A DNA stretch of 60,763 bases from Collinsella aerofaciens (GTDB taxonomy: Bacteria > Actinomycetota > Coriobacteriia > Coriobacteriales > Coriobacteriaceae). Where the stretch lies: contig JAPJOH010000014.1 in NCBI GenBank assembly GCA_030826265.1, positions 1 to 60,763 of the forward strand, read 5' to 3'. This document shows, in pieces, positions 17,244-25,867 of this stretch. The position numbers and the translations under genes were made by a program. Numbering within the stretch: position 1 is the first letter of the stretch; the number at the start of each line of letters is the position of its first letter. A model generated the notes under the pieces. The model was not told where the DNA came from. It was given only the letters and a program-made list of their open reading frames with translations, and did no database searches.

Positions 17244-17723
17244 ATGGCTCAACCCAAGATTCTTCTCACACGCATCGACGACCGGTTTATTTGCGGGCAA
17301 GACATTGAGCTGTGGAACGAGGCGACTGGTTCCAACCTTGTCCTAATCGTCAACGATGAGATCGCGGCGGATTCGCGCCAATGGGCACCCATGAGGGTGG
17401 CGGCGCCAGAAGGCGTTTGGACACGGTTTTTCTCGGTGCAAAGGACCATCGATATCATTCATACCGCAACGCCGCGCCAATTGATTCTGATCATGGTGGC
17501 CTCACCCGCCGATGCACTCGCGCTGGTTAAGGGTGGTGTGCCGATCACCAAGATCAGCATTGGCCATATGCAGGCAGGGGAGGGCAAGCGTCCCGCAACG
17601 CCCGCAGTTGCCGTAGACGATGCGGACATCGCCGCCCTCAAAGAGCTGCAAAAGCTCGGCATAGAACTAGAAATCCGCTATCTCCCCAGCTCCAATCCCG
17701 ACCCTATCCAACTAGTCATGTAA
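17244..17723 (+). CDS. Orphan PTS mannose/sorbose-family EIIB with Cys at the phospho-His position
   Basis: EIIB-fold protein of 159 residues. The N terminus ILLTRIDDRFICGQDIELW aligns with the active-site motif RIDDRLIHGQ, but the phosphorylated histidine is a cysteine. The rest of the fold is kept (LVLIVNDEIAADS, ITKISIGHMQAGEGKR). No IIA, IIC or IID gene adjoins it. The ATG at 17244 or the GTG at 17238 may start it, both behind a G-rich site. It could be a regulatory or sensing protein, or could accept phosphate on cysteine as other EIIB families do. Both are inference; the substitution is seen directly. Confidence 0.8.
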   Translation: MAQPKILLTRIDDRFICGQDIELWNEATGSNLVLIVNDEIAADSRQWAPMRVAAPEGVWTRFFSVQRTIDIIHTATPRQLILIMVASPADALALVKGGVPITKISIGHMQAGEGKRPATPAVAVDDADIAALKELQKLGIELEIRYLPSSNPDPIQLVM

Positions 17724-17751
17724 GAACGTTCCCAATGACTAGGTAGCAAAA

Positions 17752-17781
17752 CGCCCGTCGGCGGTGGTGCCGGCGGGCGCT
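17752..17781 (-). terminator. Terminator of galM
   Basis: CGCCCGCCGGC ... GCCGACGGGCG hairpin on the minus strand followed by TTTT, 27 bases past the galM stop. Confidence 0.7.
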
Positions 17782-17807
17782 GCTGTGCGATATGTTGCGT
17801 TATGGGC

Positions 17808-18860
17808 TTAGTGCCTCATAAAGTGGTATTCGATCACATTGCTGTAGGGGTGACCCGGGCCCACAATGCCCTGCGGGAACAGCGGCTGGTGCGGCGTGTC
17901 GGGGTACATCTCGGCCTCGAGGGCAAAGCCGGCGCCCCAGCCATAGTTGGCATCGTTCTTGGCGTGCTCGTCGCCCAGCCAGTTGCCGGTGTAGAGCTGC
18001 ACGCCCGGGGCGGTGGTGTAGTAGTCCAGCTCACGACCGGTCCACATCTCCTCGACGTGCATCGCACGGCGCAGGCTGCGGCCGTACTGATAGCCATCGA
18101 TGCACAGGCAGTGATCATAGCCACGGGCCTGCTTGATCTGCGGGTCGTCGGCCTCCATGCCGGGTGCGACGGGGCGCAGCTCGCGAAAGTCAAACGGTGT
18201 TCCCTCGACCGGAGCGATTTCGCCGGTGGGGATATTCTGCTCGTTAATGGGCAGGTAGTGGGCGGCGTTGGCGACAAAGAAATGTTCGCAGTCCATGCCG
18301 GCGTTATGGCCGGCAAGGTTAAAGTACGTGTGGTTGGTCATGGACACGTAGGTGGCACGGTCGCTCTCGCAACCATACTCGATACGGAAGACACCGGTGC
18401 GTGTAACGGTAAACACGGCCGTAAAGGTGCGGTTGCCGGGCAGGCCCAGCTCACCATCCTCAAGCGAGGTGGTCATGCGCACGGCATTGTGGACCTCGTC
18501 GAGCTCAACGTCCCACACGCGCTTGTGCAGGCCGTGCTCAAGGTCGCTGTGCAGGTTGTTGACGCCCTCGTTGGCCGGCATATGCCAGTCCGTGCCGGCG
18601 ATGGTGATCGTGGCACCCGCAGTGCGGTTGGCCACGGGGCCGATGGTCGCGCCAAAGCAGGCGGGGTTGTCAAAGTAATCCTCGAGCTTATCGAAGCCCA
18701 GCACCACATCGCGCACGTTGCCGGGGATGTCGGGCACGTCGATGCCCAGCACGGTGGCGCCAAAGTCCATAATGCGAACGCAGATCTCGGGCCCGTTGAG
18801 GGTGTAACGATGAACGGGGGTACCGCACGGCGCGGTGCCGAAAAGCTCGGAAGTGATCAT
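17808..18860 (-). CDS. galM: Aldose 1-epimerase (galactose mutarotase)
   Basis: Interconverts alpha and beta anomers of galactose so that GalK can use the alpha form. The 350-residue protein shows the GalM signature order: GATIGPVANRTAGATI (substrate-binding asparagine/arginine, about residue 70-85), NNLHSD (histidine, about 100), SMTNHTYFNLAGH (catalytic histidine, about 170) and GFALEAEMYPD (catalytic glutamate, about 310). The start at 18860 gives the family N terminus; upstream extensions lack a site. It is transcribed away from the DeoR regulator at 19066, which may control it from the shared 205-base gap. Confidence 0.92.
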   Translation of the reverse strand: MITSELFGTAPCGTPVHRYTLNGPEICVRIMDFGATVLGIDVPDIPGNVRDVVLGFDKLEDYFDNPACFGATIGPVANRTAGATITIAGTDWHMPANEGVNNLHSDLEHGLHKRVWDVELDEVHNAVRMTTSLEDGELGLPGNRTFTAVFTVTRTGVFRIEYGCESDRATYVSMTNHTYFNLAGHNAGMDCEHFFVANAAHYLPINEQNIPTGEIAPVEGTPFDFRELRPVAPGMEADDPQIKQARGYDHCLCIDGYQYGRSLRRAMHVEEMWTGRELDYYTTAPGVQLYTGNWLGDEHAKNDANYGWGAGFALEAEMYPDTPHQPLFPQGIVGPGHPYSNVIEYHFMRH

Positions 18861-19024
18861 TTGGTTCCTAACATCGAGGTATTTCCGACAAACTGTAGCG
18901 CGAACAGGCGAGATTATCACTACACCCCACTAAAGCAGGGGGTATTTTTCTCAAAAAAGTGATGATTGAGCTGTACGGGCGTTCATTTTTGACACGCACG
19001 GGTCTGATACAATTTGTTCGTTAC

Positions 19025-19035
19025 TGTTTGAATGA
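19025..19035. promoter_or_regulatory. Candidate LacR/DeoR operator half-site TGTTTGAATGA
   Basis: TGTTTGAAT stands 30 bases before the deoR start. Related TGTTYGAAT sequences occur before lacF (36173) and lacA (38041), suggesting one regulon and autoregulation. TACAAT at about 19009 could be the -10 box. Confidence 0.4.
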
Positions 19036-19065
19036 TATGCACGCATAGAACGGCGAGGATTCATC

Positions 19066-19830
19066 GTGATTAAGGCAGAGCGACAGGATAGGGTTCGTCA
19101 GCTGCTCGAGGAGCAGGGCACGGTCTCGGTCAAGGAGATTTCGGATGCACTGGGTGTCTCGGATATGACGATCCGCCGCGATCTCGAGGAGCTTGCGAGC
19201 CTGGGCGAGATCGAGCGCGTGCACGGTGGAGCCCGCAGTGCGCAGGGCCGTCCACATGCTATGTTGCGCCATGAGTATTCGCACAGCGAAAAGCGCACCA
19301 AGCATGCCGAGGAAAAGTTGCAGATCGCGCGCCGCGCCGTGGAGCTCATCGAGGAGGGCTCGACCATCTTTTTGGGTACGGGCACCACGGTTGAGCAGAT
19401 GGCCTCGATGCTGCCGGCATTTCGTCTGCGCATCGTGACCAATTCGCTTTCGGTGTTTAACCTGCTCGAGGCGCGCGAGGACTGCGACCTGTGCCTAGTG
19501 GGCGGCATGTACCGTCGCCGTACCGCCGCTTTTGTGGGACCAACGGCCGAGGATACCCTGCGTGCGCTGGGTATCGACGCGGCGTTTATCGGCGCCAACG
19601 GCATTCTGGATGGCGACGTGTCTACGTCTAATATGGATGAGGGTCGTATCCAGCAGCTCGCCTTTAGCAAGGCCGACTCGCGCTATCTGATCGCCGACTC
19701 CAGTAAGATCGGCAAGCGCGACTTCTACACCTTCTGCCGCCTGGACAGTTTGGACGCCGTGGTGTGCGAGCCGAGCATCGCCGCCGAAGATCGTGCCGCC
19801 ATCGAGGAGCATACGCAGGTCATTTGCTAG
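19066..19830 (+). CDS. lacR: DeoR-family regulator (LacR-like)
   Basis: Repressor of 254 residues. The N-terminal HTH (residues 1-57) contains VSVKEISDALGVSDMTIRRDLEEL followed by IERVHGGA, the DeoR signature. The C-terminal sensor domain has LGTGTTVEQMASML (about 105), CLVGGMYRRRTAAFVGPTAE (about 145) and ADSSKIGKRDFYTF (about 220). It starts at GTG with GCGAGGA before it. Members next to lac genes sense tagatose-6-P. Its 3' third is duplicated at 24189-24584. The gene symbol is by context and not proven. Confidence 0.85.
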   Translation: MIKAERQDRVRQLLEEQGTVSVKEISDALGVSDMTIRRDLEELASLGEIERVHGGARSAQGRPHAMLRHEYSHSEKRTKHAEEKLQIARRAVELIEEGSTIFLGTGTTVEQMASMLPAFRLRIVTNSLSVFNLLEAREDCDLCLVGGMYRRRTAAFVGPTAEDTLRALGIDAAFIGANGILDGDVSTSNMDEGRIQQLAFSKADSRYLIADSSKIGKRDFYTFCRLDSLDAVVCEPSIAAEDRAAIEEHTQVIC

Positions 19831-19950
19831 CTAGCGCTACGGGATTGCCAACGGGCGATGCGGGAGGACTTTTACCTCCTGTCATTGTGGAAACCAGCGC
19901 GTCAGCGCTACGCGATATGACGCGCAAATGAGGACTCCGCTATCAAATTG

Positions 19951-20246
19951 TCTCAACCTGTGATATCTAGGCGGCCAAAAGCGAGTCAGATGTTACAGAT
20001 CGAGATTTTTGGCTCGGCCTATTCCGTTTGTCTCGATCTGTAACAGCTAGGACCGAAAAATTCAGCTAGTTGTTACAGATTGAGATTGAGAGGATTGATC
20101 TGTGCATTCATCTCAATCTGTAACATCTAGACGTCCAAAACCGGTCTTAGTGTTACAGATTGAGACAATTCGGCGTGGTCTACCTTGTTTGTCTCGATCT
20201 GTAACGGTTAGGACTTAAAAACTCGGCTACGTGTTACAGATCGAGA
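19951..20246 (+). repeat. Palindromic repeat array A (four units)
   Basis: Four co-oriented units (19951-20005, 20031-20085, 20111-20165, 20192-20246), each about 55 bases. Each begins near TCTCGATCTGTAACA and ends near TGTTACAGATCGAGA, with a variable centre that in most units forms a further hairpin. Linkers are 25-26 bases. The four centres differ (types 1 to 4) and the same types recur in arrays B and C. No gene lies within. Unit 4 ends 17 bases from the end of the minus-strand gntR gene and could stop its transcript. Confidence 0.9.
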
Positions 20247-20262
20247 CAAAAGAAAAAGAACA

Positions 20263-21000
20263 TTAGGACTTGAAAATAAAGTTTTGATAAGGGACCCGCC
20301 CAGTTAAGACGGTGCGGCAGACAATTGAGATTAGTTTGCCTCCGGAGTCGTAAGCATAATGAGTCAGTTCGATGACCGGAAGTTTTGCAACACCATAATT
20401 GCTGGCTTCGGAATCGCTAAGCTGACGTGCTCTATAGCTTTCTCGAGCAGATTGGATAGACATGGACAACTCGTCCATGATTTTGCTAAATGCCTGAAAA
20501 TCTAACTGATTATTCGGAACGCGCGACTTTGAAATGAAGAACGTATCAGCGCCTATGAAGCTGCCTTCAAGTTCGTAGGTCAATTCAAGACGCTGAATCT
20601 CATCGCGACTTTGGCATCCAAATTGTTGGAGCATCATTACGGAAATTGGACGACCTGATGTGCGGCCGCCGAAATGTTTGGTGATGGTATCCGGATCAAC
20701 ACCATCGCAATGGCTTGCAAAGTCAAAGTCTAAAAGTGAATTGAGCTCACTGACGCGTTTCGGTGCAACAAACGATCCCTTACCTTGGATTCGATAGATA
20801 CTTCCACGACGCTCCAGCTCACTCATGGCAAGTCGGACGGTTGTTCTGCTTACGGCGTATTCGTCGCAAAGTTCCATTTCTGTTGGAAGTTTATCGTCTG
20901 CTTGATATACATCGACGATTTGCTTGAGCAGCGCGTCGGTGAGCTGTAAATAGAGTGGCCGTTTTTCGTGTGTATCGAGCATTAGAGCCTCAGTTTGCAT
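20263..21000 (-). CDS. GntR-family (HutC subfamily) regulator of the adjacent TIM-barrel/PTS cassette
   Basis: Regulator of 245 residues with winged helix (LPTEMELCDEYAVSRTTVRLAM, about 38-60) and UTRA-type C-terminal domain. The start at 21000 is used, but the ATG at 20982 (MLDTHEKRPLYLQL) with GAGGC before it is also possible. It is more distant from the two other GntR proteins of this window. It is the second gene of a probable unit with the TIM-barrel gene 54 bases upstream and is divergent from the EIICB gene. Base composition is lower in GC than the surrounding lac genes, which hints at separate origin of the cassette. Confidence 0.83.
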   Translation of the reverse strand: MQTEALMLDTHEKRPLYLQLTDALLKQIVDVYQADDKLPTEMELCDEYAVSRTTVRLAMSELERRGSIYRIQGKGSFVAPKRVSELNSLLDFDFASHCDGVDPDTITKHFGGRTSGRPISVMMLQQFGCQSRDEIQRLELTYELEGSFIGADTFFISKSRVPNNQLDFQAFSKIMDELSMSIQSARESYRARQLSDSEASNYGVAKLPVIELTHYAYDSGGKLISIVCRTVLTGRVPYQNFIFKS

Positions 21001-21054
21001 GTTGGTTATACCTGATGGTTGCCTCAGTCGGGATGTAACGTGGGCAAGGTAACC

Positions 21055-21975
21055 TTAACGTATCACAGAGCGGCTCAGCATGACGATCTGATGCCTGTAT
21101 CCACGAAGGGCTTGTCCGAGCGTGAAGATATTCTGGGGCAGGCAAATACCGTTCATGGAGTCCCCGATATGTTGGAGGTCAGCGCCGGCTGCTTTTGCTG
21201 CAAGGCCTATTTTCTTAATGGTCTCGCTGTCGCAGGAGTCTTGACTCGTCCCGTTCGCCGCCATGACGAGAACCTTCTCTTCAATTGACTTGCCTACGTT
21301 GTGGGATCGTACAAAGTCTACGATGGCGCGCAGGTCTGCTTCTTGGAAGCAAGGGACGGTGTAGGGGGCTGGCACGAGAAGGATATCGACGCCGAGGTCA
21401 ACAAACTTGCGCGCAATTTCGAGCGTCATGACAGGTTCCGCAACGCCCGCTCCATGCATTTTTCCGGCTATGACCAGGCCATTGAAATGCTCTTTGGAGA
21501 GTTTAATCGAATGGGCGATTGCATCGTTGGAGACGCCGGTTCCAGGGTTGCCCGTCAGGCAGATAAAATCAAATCCGAGTTCGTTAGCCTTTTCTAAGGT
21601 CTTGGGAGAGACGCGACGACCCATGGGGATTTCCGTTCGGGATTCAGACATCTCTGCCTCGTTATCAACTGGCTCCAGATTGACGCCAATGGGCCTTCCG
21701 CATGCTCGCTTCACCCAAGTGACCGGGTTTTCATTGAGATCATCTGGAATACCGGCAATAACTGGATCGAACACATCGAGCGCGTTAAACAGAAGCAGGT
21801 CGGCACCTGCGGCACGTTCGATTTCTGCATTAGTAACGCCGCCGAGAAATTGGGAAGAGGGTACGTTTTCCGCCATGATGGTACGTCCCTCGGAAGCCAG
21901 AATTGCCTGTTTTAGATCCATGGGTGATGTGGCGGCAAAATCGGATGCGGACATGTTCAGTAATCGTTTGGGCAT
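21055..21975 (-). CDS. TIM-barrel-like protein of unknown function linked to a PTS
   Basis: 306-residue cytosolic protein. I cannot name its reaction with confidence. Visible features suggesting a TIM barrel related to PEP-mutase or aldolase-like folds are AGADLLLFNALDVFDP (about 58), GRPIGVNLEPVD (about 92), FICLTGNPGTGVSND (about 136), GLVIAGKMHGAG (about 163), GVDILLVPAPYTVP (about 187) and GADLQHIGDSMNG (about 264). Each ends a predicted beta strand with small or charged residues. It shares a promoter region with the divergent EIICB gene and is followed by gntR. It may process the imported sugar phosphate or a signalling product. Confidence 0.7.
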   Translation of the reverse strand: MPKRLLNMSASDFAATSPMDLKQAILASEGRTIMAENVPSSQFLGGVTNAEIERAAGADLLLFNALDVFDPVIAGIPDDLNENPVTWVKRACGRPIGVNLEPVDNEAEMSESRTEIPMGRRVSPKTLEKANELGFDFICLTGNPGTGVSNDAIAHSIKLSKEHFNGLVIAGKMHGAGVAEPVMTLEIARKFVDLGVDILLVPAPYTVPCFQEADLRAIVDFVRSHNVGKSIEEKVLVMAANGTSQDSCDSETIKKIGLAAKAAGADLQHIGDSMNGICLPQNIFTLGQALRGYRHQIVMLSRSVIR

Positions 21976-22021
21976 TGTTACTTCCTTTGACTAGAACGAC
22001 AGGCTTGTGACATTGTCTCTA

Positions 22022-22263
22022 ATATTGTTACAACAATATATTCAATATGTTATATCCAATCGGTGAACGGTTGCAAACTTATTGTACTGCTCGGAAAAAA
22101 TAGCCTTTAGCTGGGAAAACCTTATATTAATCAACTACCGTTCACCGAATAAGTATTTGAATTCTTGACATATCGACAAAGCGGAAAAAGAATTGGTTAT
22201 GACAAATCGCGCAAATGATATTACATTTCGCACAAGAACGTATTCACTTACATAAGTGGATAC
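22022..22263. promoter_or_regulatory. Divergent control region of the TIM-barrel gene and EIICB gene
   Basis: The 356-base gap holds several palindromes. ATATTGTTACAACAATAT (22022-22039) shares the core GTTACAAC with the operator at 1852. CGGTGAACGGT (22061-22071) and its inverse ACCGTTCACCG (22137-22147) form a spaced pair. TTGACA (22165), 17 bases, AAGAAT is a promoter candidate for the EIICB gene. TGGTTATGACAA (22194-22205) resembles a HutC operator overlapping the start point. GTATTCACTTACATAAGTGG plus ATAC (22240-22263) is a near-perfect palindrome in the leader. Confidence 0.55.
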
Positions 22264-22331
22264 AAACGGGGACGACGACGGTTGAGTCCGGATAAATCGT
22301 TGTGTGCCCGGGAATCATGAAAGGATGTGTT

Positions 22332-24026
22332 ATGGACGCTATCGTCAAATTCCTTGAAAAACACCAGCCCCTCTTCGACAAAATCTCGAGGAACATTTAT
22401 CTGGTGGCGATTAAGGATGGCTTTCTCTCGAATATGCCAATTGTGCTGTTCTCGAGCCTGTTCCTTCTTCTTTCGACGCTCCCTGCCTATGTAGGCATCA
22501 CGCTTCCGTCTGAGGTGCTGGATTTCTTCAATAAAATCTATGCATATACCATGGGACTTCTTGGCATTATGGTGGCCGGCACCACGGCGAGCTCACTTGC
22601 CATGTCGATGAACCGTCGCATGCCTTCGGGTAAATCTCTCAACCCCACCTCGTGCATGGTTTGTGCCATGTGCGGCATGCTCTTGCTATCGGTGACGAAC
22701 GATGTTGTCTCGATTGGCGGAGCAGATACATCTGTTTTTGAAACCGGCTATATGGGAACCAAGGGTTTTCTCGCTGCGTTCGTAGCCGCATTCTTGACCG
22801 TTAATATCTATAAGGTGTGCATTAGCCATAATGTGACGATCAAGCTTCCCAAAGAGGTCCCTGGCTCTATTGCGCAGAGTTTTCGCGATATCTTTGCATT
22901 TGGGTTTTCGATCCTTGCGTGCGCTTTTATCGATCTTGCGAGCCGCAAGCTGCTTGCTGTGCCGTTCGCCAATTTGGTATCCGCTCTCATCTCGCCGCTG
23001 TTCTCCGCGGTCGACACCTATCCTGGCATGGCGCTTATCGAAGGCGCGGTCGCGCTTTTCCAATTTATGGGTATCCACGGTGCTTCGGTTGTCATGAGTC
23101 CGATCAATGCTGCGCTCTACGGCAATACCGTTACCAATCTTGAGGTTTTCCAAGCAGGTGGACACCCGTCAATTGCTCTCACGCAGGACTTTACAAGCTT
23201 CATCGGCGGTCTGGGCGGTTCTGGCTGCACGTTCATCGTTCCTATTATCCTGATCATGTTTATGCGCTCCAAGCAGCTTAAAGCCATGGGCAAGGCATCG
23301 ATTATCCCGGTGATTTTTGGAGTTAACGAGCCCGTTATCTTCGGTATGCCGATTGTTCTCAATCCCTATATGTTCGTGCCCTTCCTAGTGGCTCCTATGG
23401 TCAACGCCATTATCGGTAAATTTTTCATTGACGTCATTGGAATGAACGCCCCCATGTATACCATGCCGTGGGCGCTTCCCGGCCCAATTGGTGCGTTCCT
23501 CACCACGGGTCTCGATCTGCGTTCTCTCGTATTGATGGCAGTGCTGTTGGTCGTTGACTTTGTGATTTACTATCCGTTCTGCAAGGCGTATGACCATCAG
23601 CTTTGTTTGGAAGAGTCTGCAAAGGAGACTGCAGGAAACTCGGATGCAGATGCTATTGCCGCACAGGAAAATGTCGCAAAAGCTCTCGAGGCGGTAAAGG
23701 ACAAGGCGGAGCAGATCCGCGTGCTTGTGCTTTGCCAGGGTGCCGGCACTTCGACTCTCTTGGCAAATGCTCTTCGCGAAGGTGCCGCTGCTAAGGGTAT
23801 TGATCTGGTTTCTCAGTCCGGTGCGTACGGAAGCCACTATGAGACGATGGATCAGTACAACGTGATTGTTCTGGCGCCCCAGGCACGCATGTACTATGAC
23901 GCTATGAAGGCTGATACCGATCGCCTTGGAATTAAACTGCTCACCACAAGGGGCAAGGAGTATATCGACCTTACCAACGATCCCGAAGGTGCAATTGACT
24001 GGATCGTTCAGGAGCTGGCCAAATAG
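22332..24026 (+). CDS. PTS lactose/cellobiose-family EIICB (third paralogue)
   Basis: Membrane permease of 564 residues: EIIC (about 1-430; MDAIVKFLEKHQPLFDKISRN at the N terminus region, MGIHGASVVMSPINAALYG, FGVNEPVIFGMPIVLNP) and fused EIIB (about 465-564) with the phosphocysteine in VLVLCQGAGTSTLL. No EIIA domain is present. The start at 22332 follows AAGGATG. It is clearly related to the two LacE proteins at 27997 and 32912 but has no 6-phospho-glycosidase beside it, so the substrate (a beta-galactoside or beta-glucoside) is open. It would depend on an EIIA from elsewhere, for example LacF at 36264. Confidence 0.9.
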   Translation: MDAIVKFLEKHQPLFDKISRNIYLVAIKDGFLSNMPIVLFSSLFLLLSTLPAYVGITLPSEVLDFFNKIYAYTMGLLGIMVAGTTASSLAMSMNRRMPSGKSLNPTSCMVCAMCGMLLLSVTNDVVSIGGADTSVFETGYMGTKGFLAAFVAAFLTVNIYKVCISHNVTIKLPKEVPGSIAQSFRDIFAFGFSILACAFIDLASRKLLAVPFANLVSALISPLFSAVDTYPGMALIEGAVALFQFMGIHGASVVMSPINAALYGNTVTNLEVFQAGGHPSIALTQDFTSFIGGLGGSGCTFIVPIILIMFMRSKQLKAMGKASIIPVIFGVNEPVIFGMPIVLNPYMFVPFLVAPMVNAIIGKFFIDVIGMNAPMYTMPWALPGPIGAFLTTGLDLRSLVLMAVLLVVDFVIYYPFCKAYDHQLCLEESAKETAGNSDADAIAAQENVAKALEAVKDKAEQIRVLVLCQGAGTSTLLANALREGAAAKGIDLVSQSGAYGSHYETMDQYNVIVLAPQARMYYDAMKADTDRLGIKLLTTRGKEYIDLTNDPEGAIDWIVQELAK

Positions 24027-24061
24027 TTGATGCACTCCATCGTTGATTCGTCTATGTATAG

Positions 24062-24099
24062 TACGGCCCCGCAGCTTATTGAGCTGCGGGGCCGTATTT
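24062..24099 (+). terminator. Terminator after the third EIICB gene
   Basis: Perfect stem ACGGCCCCGCAGCT / AGCTGCGGGGCCGT with loop TATTG, followed by ATTTCGTT. Confidence 0.85.
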
Positions 24100-24188
24100 C
24101 GTTGAGTATCCAATTGAGACAATGAGCGCAACCGTCGTGAGATCGCATTTGCGCTCTCCGAGTCACCGACAAGCTACCTTCCATCCAT

Positions 24189-24584
24189 GTGACCAACTCG
24201 CTTTCGGTGTTCAGCCTGCTCGAGGAGCGCGAGGACTGCGACTTGTGCCTGGTGGGCGGCATGTACCGCCGTCGTACTGCCGCCTTTGTTGGCCCCACGG
24301 CCGAGGACACCCTGCGCGCGCTGGGGATCGACGCAGCCTTTATCGGCGCGAACGGCATCCTGGATGGCGACGTGTCCACGTCCAACATGGACGAGGGCCG
24401 CATTCAGCAGCTTGCCTTTAGCAAGGCCGACTCGCGCTACCTCATCGCCGACTCCAGCAAGATCGGTAAGCGCGATTTCTACACCTTCTGCCGCCTGGAC
24501 AGCCTGGACGCCGTAGTGTGCGAGCCGAACATCTCCGCCGAAGACCGCGCCGCCATCGAGGAGCACACGCAGGTCATCTGCTAA
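24189..24584 (+). pseudogene. 3' fragment of the DeoR (LacR-like) gene
   Basis: Encodes VTNSLSVFSLLEEREDCDL onward to HTQVIC-stop, matching the last 132 codons of the regulator at 19066-19830 with only a few changes. The helix-turn-helix half is absent, and the homology begins abruptly inside a codon context (CATCGTGACC versus CATGTGACC). No promoter or ribosome site precedes it. Together with the intact gene it brackets array A and the GntR/TIM-barrel/EIICB cassette (19831-24188). Its stop abuts the stop of the convergent gene at 24585. Confidence 0.88.
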
Positions 24585-25841
24585 CTAGCGCAGCAGGCGA
24601 TACTTCTGCCCCCTGCCGGTGCCTTCAACTGTCGCCAGGCCTGTCTCAACGAGTTTTTTGAGGATGCGAAGAAGCTTCGAGCGACTAAAGGTGACTTTGG
24701 CCGCAAGCTCGCTTGTCGATTGAGGGTGTACTCCGCTCAGCAGTCCGAATACGATAAGTTCGTCGCCTTTGAGCCCCGGGTTATCCATGAGTAGGGGAAG
24801 TGTGACCACAATGGCGTTATCCGAAACTTGAAACCTGGGCTTTCTGACGCTGTCCTTATAGGTATCGCGAATTCGCATGATGCCCGTTCCAAAGGCTTCG
24901 ATAAGACCCAGGCGCAAAAAGACTTCGGCAAGAATACGATTGCGTCTAACGGATAGCATGTCGGACAGATATTCATCGACGGTCATGCTTGCCGGCAAGC
25001 CGCCGGGCGAAGCGACTTCCACGCGGTCGTCGAACATCGAGATGCGGATGTGTGCGGGCGCATCCCAAGTCCTATGAACGACTGCATTGGTAATGGCCTC
25101 GCGGAATGCTTCGAGCGGAATGAGCTCCTTACGGATCCGCTCCATCCCCTTGATCTCTTCGTAACAGTACTGAGTTTCGAAAAGCTCAAGGGCTCCGTCA
25201 ATTTCTGCTAGAACGGATGCATGCTCAAGAGTTTTGCGCTGCTTAATGAGGTTGATAGTTTCACCAAACACTGCGATGTCGATACCCGGGAAGCCATTCT
25301 CGTCCGCGAGCAGCTCTGCTGCGTTGTTGTAGGTTCCGGTTTCATCGAGCAGGCCAAGGGTTTTGAGAGTATCGGTTGTGAACGACTGAAGCGAAAGTTT
25401 TGCTGTTAGGCGATTCTCTAAAACGGTGAAAGATAAATCTTGTTTGTTTGCCGGGAGCCGCTCAAAGGAGAGATTTTGGCCCTCGAGTACAAGACGCGAA
25501 AGGCCTAGGGTATCAACTGGTATGGTCGCGGTGTCATTGCGCTTGTATGCCTTCGAGCGGTATAGGTAAGGCTTCGATCTGCCGGGAAAGACCGTAAGTT
25601 CCACAGTTGCATCGGGCTCATTGATTTTTAGGGAGTAATCAGGCTGGGGGATGATCGAATCGTTAATCTTGTTTTCGATATCCAGGCAGGTCTGCTTGGG
25701 GTCATCGAGGCCAACGGCTTCTCCGTCATCGTTAATTCCAAATAGAACGCGTCCTCCCGTGCCATTTGCATAAGCGGAGACGGTTTTAAGGAACGAATTG
25801 GCGACGCATTCCTTGAATTCAAGATCTTTGGATTCTTGCAT
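24585..25841 (-). CDS. AlbA_2 (Schlafen-like)/ATPase-domain transcriptional regulator
   Basis: 418 residues. The N-terminal AlbA_2 domain (about 1-115) has the typical ESKDLEFKECV, ANGTGGRVLFGINDDGEAVG and KPYLYRSKAYKR. A GHKL-ATPase-like domain (about 230-345) has FREAITNAVVHR, DDRVEVASPGGLP, RRNRILAEVFLRLGLIEAFGTGI. A C-terminal winged helix (about 360-418) has STSELAAKVTFSRSKLLRIL. Proteins of this form are often annotated as RecG-like helicases but lack helicase motifs and are thought to be DNA-binding regulators. The start follows GGAG. A cluster of TGACACG palindromes directly upstream suggests autoregulation. Confidence 0.85.
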   Translation of the reverse strand: MQESKDLEFKECVANSFLKTVSAYANGTGGRVLFGINDDGEAVGLDDPKQTCLDIENKINDSIIPQPDYSLKINEPDATVELTVFPGRSKPYLYRSKAYKRNDTATIPVDTLGLSRLVLEGQNLSFERLPANKQDLSFTVLENRLTAKLSLQSFTTDTLKTLGLLDETGTYNNAAELLADENGFPGIDIAVFGETINLIKQRKTLEHASVLAEIDGALELFETQYCYEEIKGMERIRKELIPLEAFREAITNAVVHRTWDAPAHIRISMFDDRVEVASPGGLPASMTVDEYLSDMLSVRRNRILAEVFLRLGLIEAFGTGIMRIRDTYKDSVRKPRFQVSDNAIVVTLPLLMDNPGLKGDELIVFGLLSGVHPQSTSELAAKVTFSRSKLLRILKKLVETGLATVEGTGRGQKYRLLR

Positions 25842-25867
25842 CGTGTTGCTCCGTTTCGCTTCAATTT

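Noticed and set aside
22061..22147. CcpA-type cre sites for the CGGTGAACGG motif
   Set aside because: The motif does not fit the cre consensus spacing, and its palindrome centre is different.
24585..25841. RecG-type DNA helicase
   Set aside because: Common label for this family, but Walker and helicase motifs are absent. AlbA_2, GHKL-like and winged-helix segments are seen instead.
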